DNA of 64,000 nucleotides from Antitrichia curtipendula (lineage: Eukaryota; Streptophyta; Bryopsida; Hypnales; Leucodontaceae). The notes under the pieces are model-generated. The model searched no databases. It saw nothing but the letters and a program-made list of their open reading frames with translations, and was not told the DNA's origin. This document shows positions 38,517 through 49,883 of this stretch, piece after piece. Within the stretch, counting starts at the first letter, position 1, and each line of letters opens with the position of its first letter. The stretch covers positions 20,705,567 to 20,769,566 of the forward strand of contig OX579636.1 of NCBI GenBank assembly GCA_951230915.1, written 5' to 3'. Made by a program: the position numbers and the translations under genes.

Positions 38517-41082
38517 GTGAGTACCAAGGAGGCAGGAGGCTCCATGAGAGACCCCCACAAGAGAGCATCAAGTCATGAAGAGAGCACGACAAGTGCTCTT
38601 TAATGGCGTGTGCAGGCCGTTTTCTCAACATGTCCTGCATCTTCTGCCATCCCTCAGTTGCGACCAGGTATCTCAGTTGACCGCAGTGAAGAAGACTGCA
38701 GCGTTGTCGAACCAAGCATGATGATTGAAGCCAATTTGCACCTGCAGGACACTACCATGCATGTTAGACGATTCATCTGGAGCCACGATGAATCTGAGCA
38801 GACCCGCTTACACTAATCATTAGAATTGATCAATTCTGCATTCATACTAGCAACTTTAGCTCGGCTACGTAAACTGACAATGATTCAAAGCATGGAGTCA
38901 TTCTTAAAAAGTTTAAGAGCCTGTTCAGGTTCTCGAGAGGACATTTGATGCAACGGGTTCCTCCTCTAGGCCTGACTGAAGTCGGTGAACTTGTTTTAAG
39001 TATTTCACAGGATATTTGTTCGAACTCCTCCCGAGGCATTTGTTCGCTATGACAGAAGGGTGGACTGATTTTAAATTAAGAGCCAGGTGATTGATTCATG
39101 AAATGAGACAAACGATCAATTTCATGTCAATTCGTCTTCCCATGCAACATAACACCTGAAGGACCAATGCGCCACATGTAATTTAGCAGTTCTGAGTAGG
39201 TGATTAGAGGGCTGTTTTTTGGTCCAATTTTATTTTATTTTAGATGAACACATGCAATGTTTTTCACTGATTCTAGTGATATAAAATTTGCCTCCATCTG
39301 AATTATATTTTCACAATGTGATCAAACGAGTTGGTCATTTTAAGATCATGAACGCTAGGTACTCGAGGAAGCTGGGCTGGGTGAAGTAGCAGCAGCTTTG
39401 ATATAAAGAGAGCACAAGGTGGACTACTGACTTACTGACTCCCACGTCTGTCAGATTTAGTTAGCAGGCACGTACCTCTGCGCAGTACGAGAATAAAACG
39501 AACACAACGAGGCATAGCATAGTTACTTCCTCCATGCTCAGTTGCGTTACAGCCTCCCGTTTTAGTTTGTTGAATCAGCCTGACATAGCAACGTGCAGTC
39601 AATAAATCCCTGGCAACAAGAATAAGTAATTCTGTACATAAAACGGCTCTGCTGCTAAAACACAAATTTTAAAGCAGATTCATTTTCCTCGCAAAGTTTC
39701 AAACCCCATGGCTGCCAGGCAATAGACAGCTCTAGTGAAGTTAATATGATTGGTAGAGTGTTGATGGCCAGAAAGGTTTTCAATCTAGCTCAAGGATTGC
39801 GTACACTCAATCAACGATATCAAGTGAAGGCGACTTGCTTACCAGATGTATCATTCATAACTTGCCTTCCAATCCCGCTGAGTCACAAAATGAAAACTGG
39901 CGTTGTCGAGTTTAGTATCCTGTGAGAATCACAGAAACAAATATTAAAGAGTTACGGGTTCTAGAACCACTCACAACCCAAGCATGAACACATCTCTACT
40001 TCTAATCAAATCTAACCGTTCAACAAAAAGACCTCACCCTACACACTAACTTTAATCGCATAATTGATTATCATCGCGGTAGTGTGAAAACGTACTTGGA
40101 AGTCATTAACCATAATGATTGAAGGCCTGATCAGCATCAAACCCTTGATGGACAGTCATTCACTGAGACACAGCTGACAGGCACTGCATACATATGCATT
40201 CCATTATGTTTTCTGTTGCAAATACAGTATCAGAGTCTCTGCTGCACCGGAACTGAGGAGAGGCCACAGTGGTCAGTCATGCCGTATGACACTGGTCTTC
40301 AAACTTGACAGACGTTGGGGCTGCACAATTCACACGGTCACTAAGTTAACAGTGGTTCAACCAGGGACGTCATATTAATACTACCGAGTGTGGGTTAACG
40401 AAGTAATAATGGTTGGTGTGAAGGGGTAACATAATCCAGGAATTTTAAGGAGGCTGCCAAGGAGTGTACGTGCATATCTAGGGCCTACAAGTTGTCAAAA
40501 GAAATAATGGCACATGTCAGACATGGTTTTCTCCACCAGGCAGTATCGAAACAACCGCCTTCTTAACTATAGTTACAATAACTTGAGCGCAGAATCTTAA
40601 TCAGAAATCTGAATTTTCAAAGATTCCAAAATAAACGGAATTATCACCACTCTTACACCGCTACAAACAAATGCCACGAGGGATTCCACCTTCAGCTCCA
40701 CCTCAGCCACCCTCATAGGAAGTCTAAAAAGACATCTTCACAACTCATGGCTGGTGATTTGACACCGCTGGTACATCAAGGCCTTTGATGAGACATCTCA
40801 AGTGTACGCAATTCTTCTCGATGTATCAAGAAAAGACACCATTACATAAAAAGAGCTTGTTTAGTTCGTGCTTCATATCCACAATTGGGATTCTTGCCAG
40901 AAACATATATCTAAACGGTTCTGAAGCTGAAACAGGATCAGGCAGATCAGGCAGAACATCCCGTTCACGTACCATCTCCTCAAGGAGAGCCGTTTTCTAG
41001 TTGATATCGCAGAAATCCTAACATGCTGCCTCCTCTAATCCATCCTCGGTAAAAAAATCTGTTTCCCAACCACAGGGCTCTC
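38517..41082. other. Intergenic region, no gene recognised
   Basis: Moderate GC, with short frames on both strands, none with a known domain (for example 39432-39665 minus and 40785-41000 plus). The right end should include the 3' UTR of the minus-strand oxidoreductase gene. Confidence 0.4.
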
Positions 41083-44000
41083 CTAGATCTTCTTGGTGCT
41101 GAGAACATCAAAACTCATCCCGTTCTTTTGCAGCCGCTGTAAGTAATCAGTCCCACCGAACACTGCACCAGGTGTGAGCACGCCTCCTCTGGGCAAGCTC
41201 CTCCGTTCATCCAGCATGATCAAAGCCGCTTGGATAAGCACGATAGGAGTGGTCGCATACCCAATTTCAGGCCCTGAAACTCTAGTGACGATCTCCTTGT
41301 TGGGCTTCTTCCCAAGAGTCACCTGCGCAGAGTCGGTGTATCCTCGGCCCACAAAAAACATCTTGAACGAGGCTGTTTCAATCTCCTCTTCACTGGGACC
41401 CTCCTTATGGAACGCACCAAAAGAGAAAACCTCCGGGTATTGGATCAATAGCTTCTGACCCCATTTAAACGGCGAAAACAGCGCCAGAATGAATGCTATG
41501 ATGAACAATCCTATTATCCCAACAATTGACTTCTGGATAACGTAGCATCCATAGTGGACTGGCTTGATCGATGTCCAGGCCTTCTCATCGGAGGGATCTT
41601 CTCCTGCTTTTGAAAGCCCATTGGGATTGTCAGTCATGGTGGCGTGAGTGCGACGTACTACCATGGCATCAGCTGACGGAAGTCGAATTGCCCATCCACC
41701 AGCATTTTCTTCCCAGTGAATCAACCCTGGTTTCTTCAATGAGCCTCCTTCAATCTACAACAGAAGGAAACGATGGTCGGGGTTACAAGGCTTCATATGG
41801 CTAAAGGCCACTTGAGATTGCGAAGATCCAATAAAGTTTGAACCAACATCATGAGGTGAGATGTTTGGCTTAAAATAATCCATTGCCTTTACGACACATT
41901 TGAGGTAAGAAGTGCCCAATCTACTCGAATAATAGATCGAAACATTGTTATCTCAAATAATTTGAGAATGTCAAACAGGAGTCATGTAAGCACCCTTTCT
42001 ACTTGGACTAGTATAAAGTCAACATTGAACAAAAAGAGGCAACACGATTAAAAAAACGAATTTGCACCAATCTCAGCCAGTGAATGCAAAAGGGTAGTCA
42101 TAAACCAGGACTCTAAAATTTGTGATGATTTTCATCATCTTTCACAAACTATTGACATGCGATGTTTCACATGGAGCATGAGACCTTCAAAAAATTCACA
42201 ACACCAGAACACAACAAAACATCAATTGTTCCGTGTTCTTTGAGCACTTGCCGAGAACTAGGTTCAAGTTCAATCAAAAGAAGTTTGGAATTCCAAGCTG
42301 CTTCACCTGCTGTAATATCGACATCTGTTCAAGATGCAAGGCAGCCCAGCTATCAATGCCATAGATGGCTCAAAATATTGGTGATAGGGTTAGCTATCTT
42401 AGTATCCAAAAGCTATAAAAATTCGAAGACGATCAAATCACAGAGATTTTACAAACGAAATTGAAATTGAACTACCAGAAATTAGAGTTTTAGAGTTCAA
42501 GGGCTTCTAAAACTCTAATTAGTTCATTCATTGAAAGGAGCTTGAGATTTTAGGGGTGTTGCACCTGCTGCAGTAATACCGAGAGATCCTAAATGTGTTC
42601 AAGGCGCAAAAGGCAGCCCAGCTATACATGTCATAGATGGCTCAAAAGTGTTGGTGATAGGGTGAGCTACCTTAATATCCAAAACAATCAAAGACGAGCA
42701 AATCACAGAGATGATACAAATAAAATTGAATAAATTACCTGAGGGCGCGAGCGACGGGGTCTTGATTTTCGTAATTTCTGAAGATTAGTCTGGTTAGCAA
42801 CGCCGAGAACTAAAGACTCCCATGTTCCTATGTTCCCTTTGATGCTTTTGCCAGTAGTGTCAAGCACAAGATACGAGTCCACACTGTTGGGAACAGAAGG
42901 AGACTCCCACTGCTGCGTATTGTGAATGAGCCCAAACTCCGCTGGGATTGAATCGTAGCCACATGCGCTCACCACCAATGAACCTGCACGACATCATGAA
43001 TCTCATCTCATCACCACCCGAAAACCAAAGTCACAATAGCTAACTTTCCCTTGCTAACACATTCTTTAACTCAAATTCAATTCTATACTAGTTTGTCAAA
43101 TCTGGACTATTGATCCAATTTGTTTAGTTGGTCAAAAATCACTTCATTTCATGATCCACAACTCCGATTTCTGGTCTGCTTAGACCGTTTTAAAGAAGAT
43201 TTCTGAAGTTAATCAGTCATTTTCATTGCTTCCAAACATCTTTCTATCAACAAATTAGGGTTCAACAGCTTTATCGACAGTTTCCTTTGACCTACATTAT
43301 TTTTAGGCAATGATTTGGATTTGAGTTAATCCTAGAGTAATCCTTAGATGACAACAACCAAATGTAATTCTGTTGAACTTCCGAACACCTAAAGATCCAT
43401 AACTCCTTCATCAATTTCATCAATTATAAGTGCATTTCATCGCCACAAAAAACAGCCAAAAGATAAAGTAGTTTTATGCCTTTAAAAGTCAAAAAACTCC
43501 TCCATCAACAATAAGTGATATGTAACACCACAAAAAACAGTCAAAACGCAATGCAGTTTTAGACCTAAAAAATCCAAAATCCATCAACTATAAGAGCATT
43601 ATATCGCCACAAAATCAACCAAAAGCTAATGCAGTTTTATACCTAAAAAAATGCCAAAACTCCTACAACAATTATACGTGCATTTCATCGCCACAAAAAT
43701 CAGTCAAAAGATAACGCAGTTACACCTACAAAAAGTCAAAGCTCTTCCATCAACTATAAGTGCATTATACTACCACAAAATCAGCCAAAGATAATGCAGT
43801 ATTAGACCAAAGATAATGAGTATTAGACCTTAGAAATGCCAGACCTCCTTCATCAGCAATAAGTGCATTACACTGCCAAAAATCAGCAAACGACAATGGC
43901 AAGTGTAGTTCAATCGGCAGGGACAATGGGTAGTATAGTTCCACCCACCCTTCTCCAAGGCTTTCTCATGATACAGAAACTCCATCTCCTCCATAAACTC

Positions 44001-44369
44001 CGGCTCCCCCGTGATATCCAGGTAATCCACTCCCGCCTCCACACAGGCTTCCACCACAGGTCGTCCATACTTCCGAAACGGTCCAACACAGCTGACCAGC
44101 ACCTTGGTCTTCTTGCAAAGACTAAAAAGCGATTCCACGCTCGTGACGTCCGCTTCGTAGATCGGAATGGAGCTAATGGAGTCCAGATCGCGCGACGCCC
44201 AGGTCAAAGCCGCGGCCAGCTTCTTCTTGGAGCGGCCGGCGATGGCGATCTTCCGAGGCTGGGCGGAATGGGGCGAGGAGGTGGCGAATTTGAGAAGTTC
44301 CCGGAGAACGTATTTTCCTGTGAAACCGGACGCACCGAGGATGACGAGGTCCACGAGGTCCTCCGCCAT
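41083..44369 (-). CDS. Saccharopine-dehydrogenase-like oxidoreductase (SCCPDH family)
   Basis: Three exons: 44369-43949, 42983-42739 and 41754-41083, giving 445 aa, close to the Arabidopsis At5g39410 protein (about 454). The N-terminus holds a Rossmann nucleotide-binding motif, VILGASGFTG (residues 9-18). Next come VSCVGPFRKYGRPVVEAC and GVDYLDITGEPEFM, both hallmarks of the family. Exon 2 carries VVSACGYDSIPAE, and exon 3 carries GWAIRLPSADAMVVRRT, a hydrophobic membrane segment (about 298-316), GPSEEEIETASFKMFFVGRG and a GPEIGYATTPI block. Relatives include human SCCPDH and mycobacterial trans-acting enoyl reductase. The substrate in plants is not established, and the saccharopine name is historical. 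The exon 1-2 junction splits one glycine codon; exon 2-3 is phase 0. It is head-to-head with the L28 gene. Confidence 0.93.
42305..42733. repeat. Direct duplication in intron 2 of the oxidoreductase gene
   Basis: A segment of about 165 bases at 42305-42470 is repeated at 42565-42733. Shared landmarks are CACCTGCTG, GGCAGCCCAGCTAT, CATAGATGGCTCAAAA, TTGGTGATAGGGT and CAAATCACAGAGAT. The second copy ends right at the splice donor of exon 2; the first copy has only a decayed equivalent of that junction. Confidence 0.75.
43426..43900. repeat. Six-unit minisatellite in intron 1 of the oxidoreductase gene
   Basis: Units begin with variants of ATAAGTGCATTTCATCGCCA at 43426, 43511, 43590, 43674, 43756 and 43859. 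Periods are 85, 79, 84, 82 and 103 bases. Each unit continues through a CAGCCAAAAGATAATGCAGT-like part and an AAACTCCTCCATCAACA-like part. The repeats stop about 50 bases before exon 1. Confidence 0.8.
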
Positions 44370-44467
44370 GGCCGATGGCAGAGATGGCGTCCCTGAATGA
44401 TATGAAATTGAATTGAATGCGGCAGAGAAACCGGATTCGGAGGAGGAATTGGGCTGATGCGGAAATC

Positions 44468-44476
44468 TTAGGGTTT
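44468..44476 (-). promoter_or_regulatory. Telo-box upstream of the oxidoreductase gene
   Basis: AAACCCTAA on the minus strand, about 100 bases upstream of the start codon and in gene orientation. Telo-boxes are common in plant promoters of growth-linked genes. The function here is inferred from position. Confidence 0.5.
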
Positions 44477-44749
44477 GCTTGGTGGCAAGTGTGAGGAGTG
44501 TGAAGAGCCATGGCGATGGCGATGGTGGGGGCTGGATGTTGCGTGTGGCTGGGGCTGGTCGACGTTACTCGCCACTTGGAGAACTAACACTGGAAAGATG
44601 GGTCATGACCACTGAGTTGAAGCCTCACTGTCCATCACTCTGTTTTGCAACTAAATATGAATGAATCTTTTTTTGGAGAGTACACAAGTAACACCAAACC
44701 TTCACTTTTATTCCATTCTTCCCTTCAATTTAAACATCAAGCCACCTGC

Positions 44750-44970
44750 TTAAGGTTCCAAGTCACTAGCTCCCACCAAAGTTAGGCTGTGCGAGCACTA
44801 ACTGGTGGTAGGGATGGAGTGCTGCACATTTCATCCATCCAGTAGCCAACAGTGGGCCCAATCAGGATGGCATCAACACCCTCCATCCAAGTTAGCGCCC
44901 ATCCTCACCACCGGTTAGCGCCCGCACGGCCTGGTTTCGATGGGAGCTAGTGACTTGGGCCTAAGGTTTG
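44750..44970. mobile_element. Fold-back element with arms of about 80 bp
   Basis: AAGTCACTAGCTCCCA at 44760-44775 is mirrored by TGGGAGCTAGTGACTT at 44940-44955. Complementarity continues inward through TGTGCGAGCACTAACTGGTG, opposite a CACCGGTTAGCGCCCGCAC-like strand. The two arms of about 75-80 bases are roughly 80% complementary by eye, around a loop of about 60 bases. No target duplication or coding frame was found. It could be a MITE or, if transcribed, a hairpin RNA precursor. It lies between the divergent oxidoreductase and L28 genes. Confidence 0.6.
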
Positions 44971-45067
44971 AGCAGCGGGTATAGTATTGAGTACTGTTCC
45001 ACAGGGTATAGCAGGGTATCAAATGAATTAACCCGGGTCTCCAACTGTGCTTCCTTCGAATGAGTAG

Positions 45068-45343
45068 GGCCTCGCACATGGGCCTTAAGAAGCCCGTACA
45101 GGACCAGACGTGCGGACCGAAAAGGGGGGGTTCGGCTTCGGCGAGCCAAACCGGCCAGGCCGGCTCCCCGCAAGGCCCAACCCTTACGGGCCAGTTTCTA
45201 CCCCCATACTGCCGGGTTACTGCCTGACGGGGCAGTTTCTTTCCCCCCAAGTGCCGGGGGATCACTTTTCCCTTGCCGGTGGGGACCCGCCCTGAACGGT
45301 ACGGGACCGAACAGAGCCCCCACGGCTAGACATGTGCGAGGCC
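45068..45343. mobile_element. GC-rich element with 13-bp inverted ends
   Basis: GGCCTCGCACATG (45068-45080) and its exact reverse complement CATGTGCGAGGCC (45331-45343) bracket a segment much richer in GC than its surroundings. No flanking duplication is obvious, and the frames inside have no family resemblance. It ends about 70 bases before the first possible L28 start codon. Confidence 0.5.
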
Positions 45344-45348
45344 TCAGT

Positions 45349-45364
45349 TTAGGGTTTAGGGTTT
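45349..45364 (+). promoter_or_regulatory. Double telo-box in the L28 promoter
   Basis: TTAGGGTTTAGGGTTT is two overlapping telo-box units, 49 bases before the upstream in-frame ATG and 88 before the alternative. Telo-boxes are typical of plant ribosomal-protein promoters, which supports the identity of the downstream gene. Confidence 0.65.
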
Positions 45365-45412
45365 GCAAGTTCCGGCGATGGTGGAGGGCTTTGCAGGACG
45401 CTCCGAAATTCT

Positions 45413-46047
45413 ATGCAGCATTGTGCACGAGGCTCTGCGTCTCTCGTCAAGATGTCTGCAGCCAGAGTGGTGATGGGGCGTGCGAAGCGGGGCTTGTACG
45501 CAGGTCGCCACATTCAATTTGGCAACCAAGTCAGTGAAGACGGTGGCAACAAGTGAGTTCTTCTCAGGCTTGTTTTTTCTTTTCGTTTTCATCGCAACTA
45601 CATCTCTCGATATCCAAGACCATGAAAGTTTTAGTGGTTACAGTAGTCTCCTCTGGGTTCTGATTTTGAGCAATTTTGTGTCATTTGGGGGACTGCAGAT
45701 CACGACGGACATGGAAACCTAATGTGCAAACGAAACGGATTTTTAGCTTAGGGTTGGATCGGTACATCAGAGTGAGCATTACCATGCATGCTCTGCGTTG
45801 TATCGACAAGGCAGGGGGGTTGGATGAGTATCTGCTGACCACTCCCGAACACAAACTGGATAATGACATGGCCCGGGACTGGAGGAGAAGGATCGCGGCA
45901 GTGTATTACAAGCTATACAACACGGAAATTGCCACCCTGACTGTGAAGCCTGGTATGGAGGACCAATTGCCTCGACACCTTCAAGCCAGGACAAAAGGGT
46001 TTACGCTAGAGCAGCTGAACGCCTTGGAAGGTCGGAGTGCATCATAG
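45413..46047 (+). CDS. Ribosomal protein L28 (bL28), probably mitochondrial
   Basis: Two exons: 45413-45552 and 45699-46047. The intron starts GTGAGT and ends CTGCAG; one lysine codon is split between the exons. Length is 162 aa from the first in-frame ATG, or 149 aa from the next one at 45452. The body reads VVMGRAKRGLYAGRHIQFGN, SEDGGNK-SRRTWKPNVQ and a HALRCIDKAGGLDEYLL block. This matches the plant nuclear L28-family protein represented by At4g31460 as I recall it. The R-R-x-WKPN block and the ID-K-x-G-x-DEYLL block are the conserved L28 core found in mitochondrial homologues. The basic leader MQHCARGSASLVK may help targeting, but no long presequence is visible. The product is a large-subunit ribosome component. 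Confidence 0.9.
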
Positions 46048-48287
46048 GGGTAAGATTTGATCAGAATGGCTGTTTGTTTCTTCAAAATTATGTGGTAGGG
46101 CGGGATACCTTTGAATAGGGCACAGTCCTAGTTGTTGGGATACCCTAAAACCTTATTTAGGCCTTCTGGAATTGAGGCAATTGGAAATTGCCTGACTATT
46201 TCTGTGGACGCTCTTCACAGAGGATTGTGCTCTTGAATGGTGTGGCTCATAGGTATCATAGTGTAAATCATTGAACATGAGGCGACACCTGCTGTATTTT
46301 CTCTGCTGTCCGTAAAGAACCGCAGCACTTATCTTCATTTCTCATTTTTATGGCCATAGAATCTCCCTGGACATGGGATTGCTTCCGGGACTACATTGGT
46401 GTCCCTTTTTCAGTGTGTTGCCCAATGCCTACCACATCGACGATTAGTGTGAGAACAATAATGGATGTGGCCCCTATCACAGTTATGCACTCACATAAAA
46501 CGTATTGAGAAAGAGAATTTCAGTAGGCGACGTATTTCTTTGGAAAGTTTGCAACTGGAGCTTTGTCGGTGCTATACAGTTGCACAGTCGTAGTAGTAAC
46601 ATGCATTTGTAAAATGCATGCAAGTCTCTTGGACAAACTCTACGTAAGGTAGGTCGACCCATTGTCGTCTCTTTGGGTATTTAAACCAATCGGATTCATA
46701 AATAGGCAAATCAGAGAAATTCACATGTATTTTGGTCCACAGAAATCAGAGAAAAGACACGTTATAGGGGTCCAGAGTAAATACAAACAGCTTTATATTG
46801 TTGCTCCAAGGGTGGACTATTGTTCATTTGTATTCTTATGTGGCTCTCTTTAATTCCCTACAAGGTCGTAATGATATTCAAAAGTGTCACTGGCATTGTG
46901 GAATAATGGAATGGACCTTTTGCTATGTGTAGAATATGCATGGAGTGGTGTTGATGTTCATTGAGGTTATAAAATTTTGAATTTTCAACTTTTTCAACAA
47001 TTCCACATTGAATTTGTCATAAAACCAACCCTTTAACTGTTTTCACTACAGTGCATTCAGTAGAATGCACTAGGCAACTGGGTGCAATTGGGACAGAGGT
47101 GATTATAAGTCTGCCTCCCTTACAGTACTTGTCTTTCAGCTTTTTTCAAATTGATTGATAGCCTGGTTGCTTTCTACTGCACAATGCAGCAACTTATTGC
47201 TGAATATTGTTTTCCTTGGCAGAGCTGAGGAAGTTTTAGAATCAGATGCTCAGCTGCTCTTTGTCAGCTCTCCGATCAACTGGAAAGTAGGATGTAGACA
47301 CATTGATTTCTTGTTTCACCAAGCGTCAAGTTTATGTCCAGTAACCATTTTAACTCTTACCAGTTATCTCTAATTCATAATCTTCTTATATCAATCTTTC
47401 GATAATGTAGCTGGGTCATTTCTCGGACGGAAACTAAAAGTTTGGTTCTATTTGATTCCTACGTATTGATTAAAAGCTCTTGGTTTTGAACAAAGAGCAG
47501 TACAGAAAACTAGGAATTGGTTTGTAAGAAAATGCAAGCATCAAATCAATACCAAAAAAATGTCAAAAGGAAAGAAAGATGCATCCAGGGGTCCCTACCA
47601 CTGCAAAGGAATTCTCCATTATAAACCATGACAAATTGTTCAAAATAATAATTGCCTCCATGCCGCTGAGACCTTTTGCTAACGTGAATATACCAGTTAC
47701 CTTTACAACGGCGTACACTGTATGTAGCCAAGTTTACTGGACCCAAAAGCTTCTTCAAAACTGTTTCATGAAGAGAAGTTGTACACAGCAGTAGTGCCAC
47801 AAACAAAAGGCAATTCTCTACATCTTTGGTATCTGGAGGCTGGATAAAACACCGACTGCAAAGGATCTGACTCAGGATTCCATTATCATTGGTATTTCTT
47901 TGCTGAAAAGCTAAAAATCATTGGTTTAAATCATAGACCTCGTGACAAAAATACATCCGATGATCACTCGCATCTGTGCTATATTCTGTGCTACACTGTT
48001 TTAGTGAGGGGAGCTACGGTATTTTAACGTCGAAAAGAATGGATCAATCTGATCTAAGCTTAGTATCACAAATTTAGAAGCAAATCAGTTGGTGAATGAC
48101 AACAATTCCAACACTCCGTCCTACGCTTATGACGCCTTGCTTCTCTCCACATGATTTTGTTCAGAAAACAACAAGCAGAATGAAGAGCAAATTTTGAGAG
48201 AAACTTCCTTTAGTAAAATACACAAAGAACTTTGGGTTGCAATTTGTTGTTCTTCAAATGGATGAAGACTTACCGTTGATCAGTCGG
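46048..48287. other. 3' flank of L28 and spacer
   Basis: No gene was recognised. The first few hundred bases should include the L28 3' UTR. Short frames on both strands show no known domain. Confidence 0.4.
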
Positions 48288-49103
48288 GTACTGAAAGCTT
48301 ACAAACTGCCTTGTGGAGCCATTCAAAGAATTTGTACATAATATAGAATAAAATTAACTTTTTTTGTCTTGAGTAATTATTACTCAATTCTTACCCAATC
48401 CCAATCAAGCATACCAAATTTCAGTTTCAAAAAAGAAAAATTCCAATTTTGGTGATTTTTAGAAGTCAAGTTTTATGGGTTTTACATAATATTTTACTGA
48501 ATACAATTGGTGGTGATTATTTTTAATTCCACTGCAAGGGGATGTAGGAAATATCCATATGTACCTTTTTCATGTTAAAAAACACCCCCTTTTAAGTAAC
48601 AAAAAAATGATCAATGAAGAATTCAATGAAAAGTGTCGTATGACCAGACTTTGAAGAAATGGATATTTCTATATTTTAACTTGATTTTGGCAAAGTAATT
48701 GTACCATCATGCTCAAATGTATGAAATTAGTTACTATGTGAGGTGCAAATAGAACAATCTAATTGCAATAAAGATATATCTATTTTTCAAAATTTGGATA
48801 CAATCACCCCAACGTTGAAATCTCTATAAATAGAATTTTGAAGTTTTTTTGGAGATGCTCGTTAGAAGGAAAGATTGTGCATACAGACATTTCCTTCACA
48901 TCTATGCGGTCAAATTTTAAAAATTCATCACCAATGATTTTCAAACGATGATAATGTAAAATCACAAATTTTAAATGAAACAATTTGCCGCAAATGGAAT
49001 TTTGGTTTTTTGAAACTGAAATTTGGATATGGTTGATTGGGATTGTGTAAGGATGCAATGATAATTATGTTTACCAAAAGATAAAAATTATAATGCACAT
49101 TGT
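48288..49103 (-). mobile_element. Repeat family G, inverted copy lacking one end
   Basis: This copy is the reverse complement of 49935-50734 with few differences; the 80-odd-codon frames read from the two copies are almost identical. It begins with the terminal motif TACTGAAAGCTTACAAACTG but stops near 49103, about 50 bases short of the corresponding other terminus. It has no recognisable protein. Confidence 0.7.
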
Positions 49104-49119
49104 AGCCTATAATATTAAC

Positions 49120-49220
49120 ACCCTCAAAGGAGTCTATATTATAAATACCTTCTATGGTTATAGGTGTCCATTTGAAGGTGTCACGTTTTATAAATACCTT
49201 CAAATGGTTGTAGGTGTATA
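49120..49220. repeat. Short tandem repeat in the spacer of the inverted pair
   Basis: Variants of TTATAAATACCTTC-x-ATGGTT-x-TAGGTGT occur at about 49139 and 49190, a two-unit repeat of about 50 bases. Confidence 0.5.
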
Positions 49221-49644
49221 CCTAAAACTAGGTTCAAGGTTTGTAGGATCACGTCTATGTGCTCACGCGCTAGCATCATTGTTGAAAATTTATATTATAA
49301 ATATATAAGAGAACTAGTACAAGAATCTAAAAATATTTAGATCAATGAACCCCCCAATGTTGTGTGCTTGAAATATATTTGCATTGATTTGTTGTCCAAA
49401 ATGTGGATGACTTTCCTCTAGGGATCAAAGAAAATATACACTTTTGTCTCTAATTTCAAAAAATAAAATAATTTCTAGTCATATCAAGTGGCAAAATAGT
49501 GTCAAAATAGAAGGTGGGTTCTAAATGCTTTGTAAGCAAAACAAACTCAATCTTGATTCATGCCTCCCTCACAAAAAAAAATGATTGGTCTTTTTCTTCT
49601 TAAGTGTATGTATGAGTCCTTGAATGAAAGGGATGTAAAATTAT

Positions 49645-49805
49645 CCTATATGAAGGTCAAATTTGACATAAATTAAGTCATTGTTGTAAAAAAAAATGCC
49701 ACATGTCATCTTCTGAGTGACATGGATCTTTGAGAATCTGACGTGGAAATTCAATTTTGCCACCCAAAGTGCCAAATCAGACCTTCACGTACGGTAATGT
49801 TTTTC
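49645..49805. mobile_element. Candidate MITE, family H copy 1
   Basis: The left TATATGAAGGTCAAATTT and right (minus strand) TACGTGAAGGTCTGATTT form inverted ends. The interior ATGCCACATGTCAT and GAATCTGACGTGGAAATTCA segments recur at about 59935-60005. It is non-coding and lies between the two arms of family G. Confidence 0.5.
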
Positions 49806-49883
49806 ATTACTGAAAACATCCAACAAATTGGATTATTGTCTTTGGGTTTATGTCTATATAACACCAAATGAATAGTCTTGTTT

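Noticed and set aside
37975..38715. 246-codon minus-strand frame as a separate protein
   Set aside because: It is exon 2 of the PDF1-like gene read through its introns and promoter. The signal-peptide exon and conserved C-terminal exon join in phase around it.
45349..45364. Interstitial telomere array
   Set aside because: Only about two TTTAGGG units are present, and the position directly upstream of L28 fits a telo-box promoter element better.
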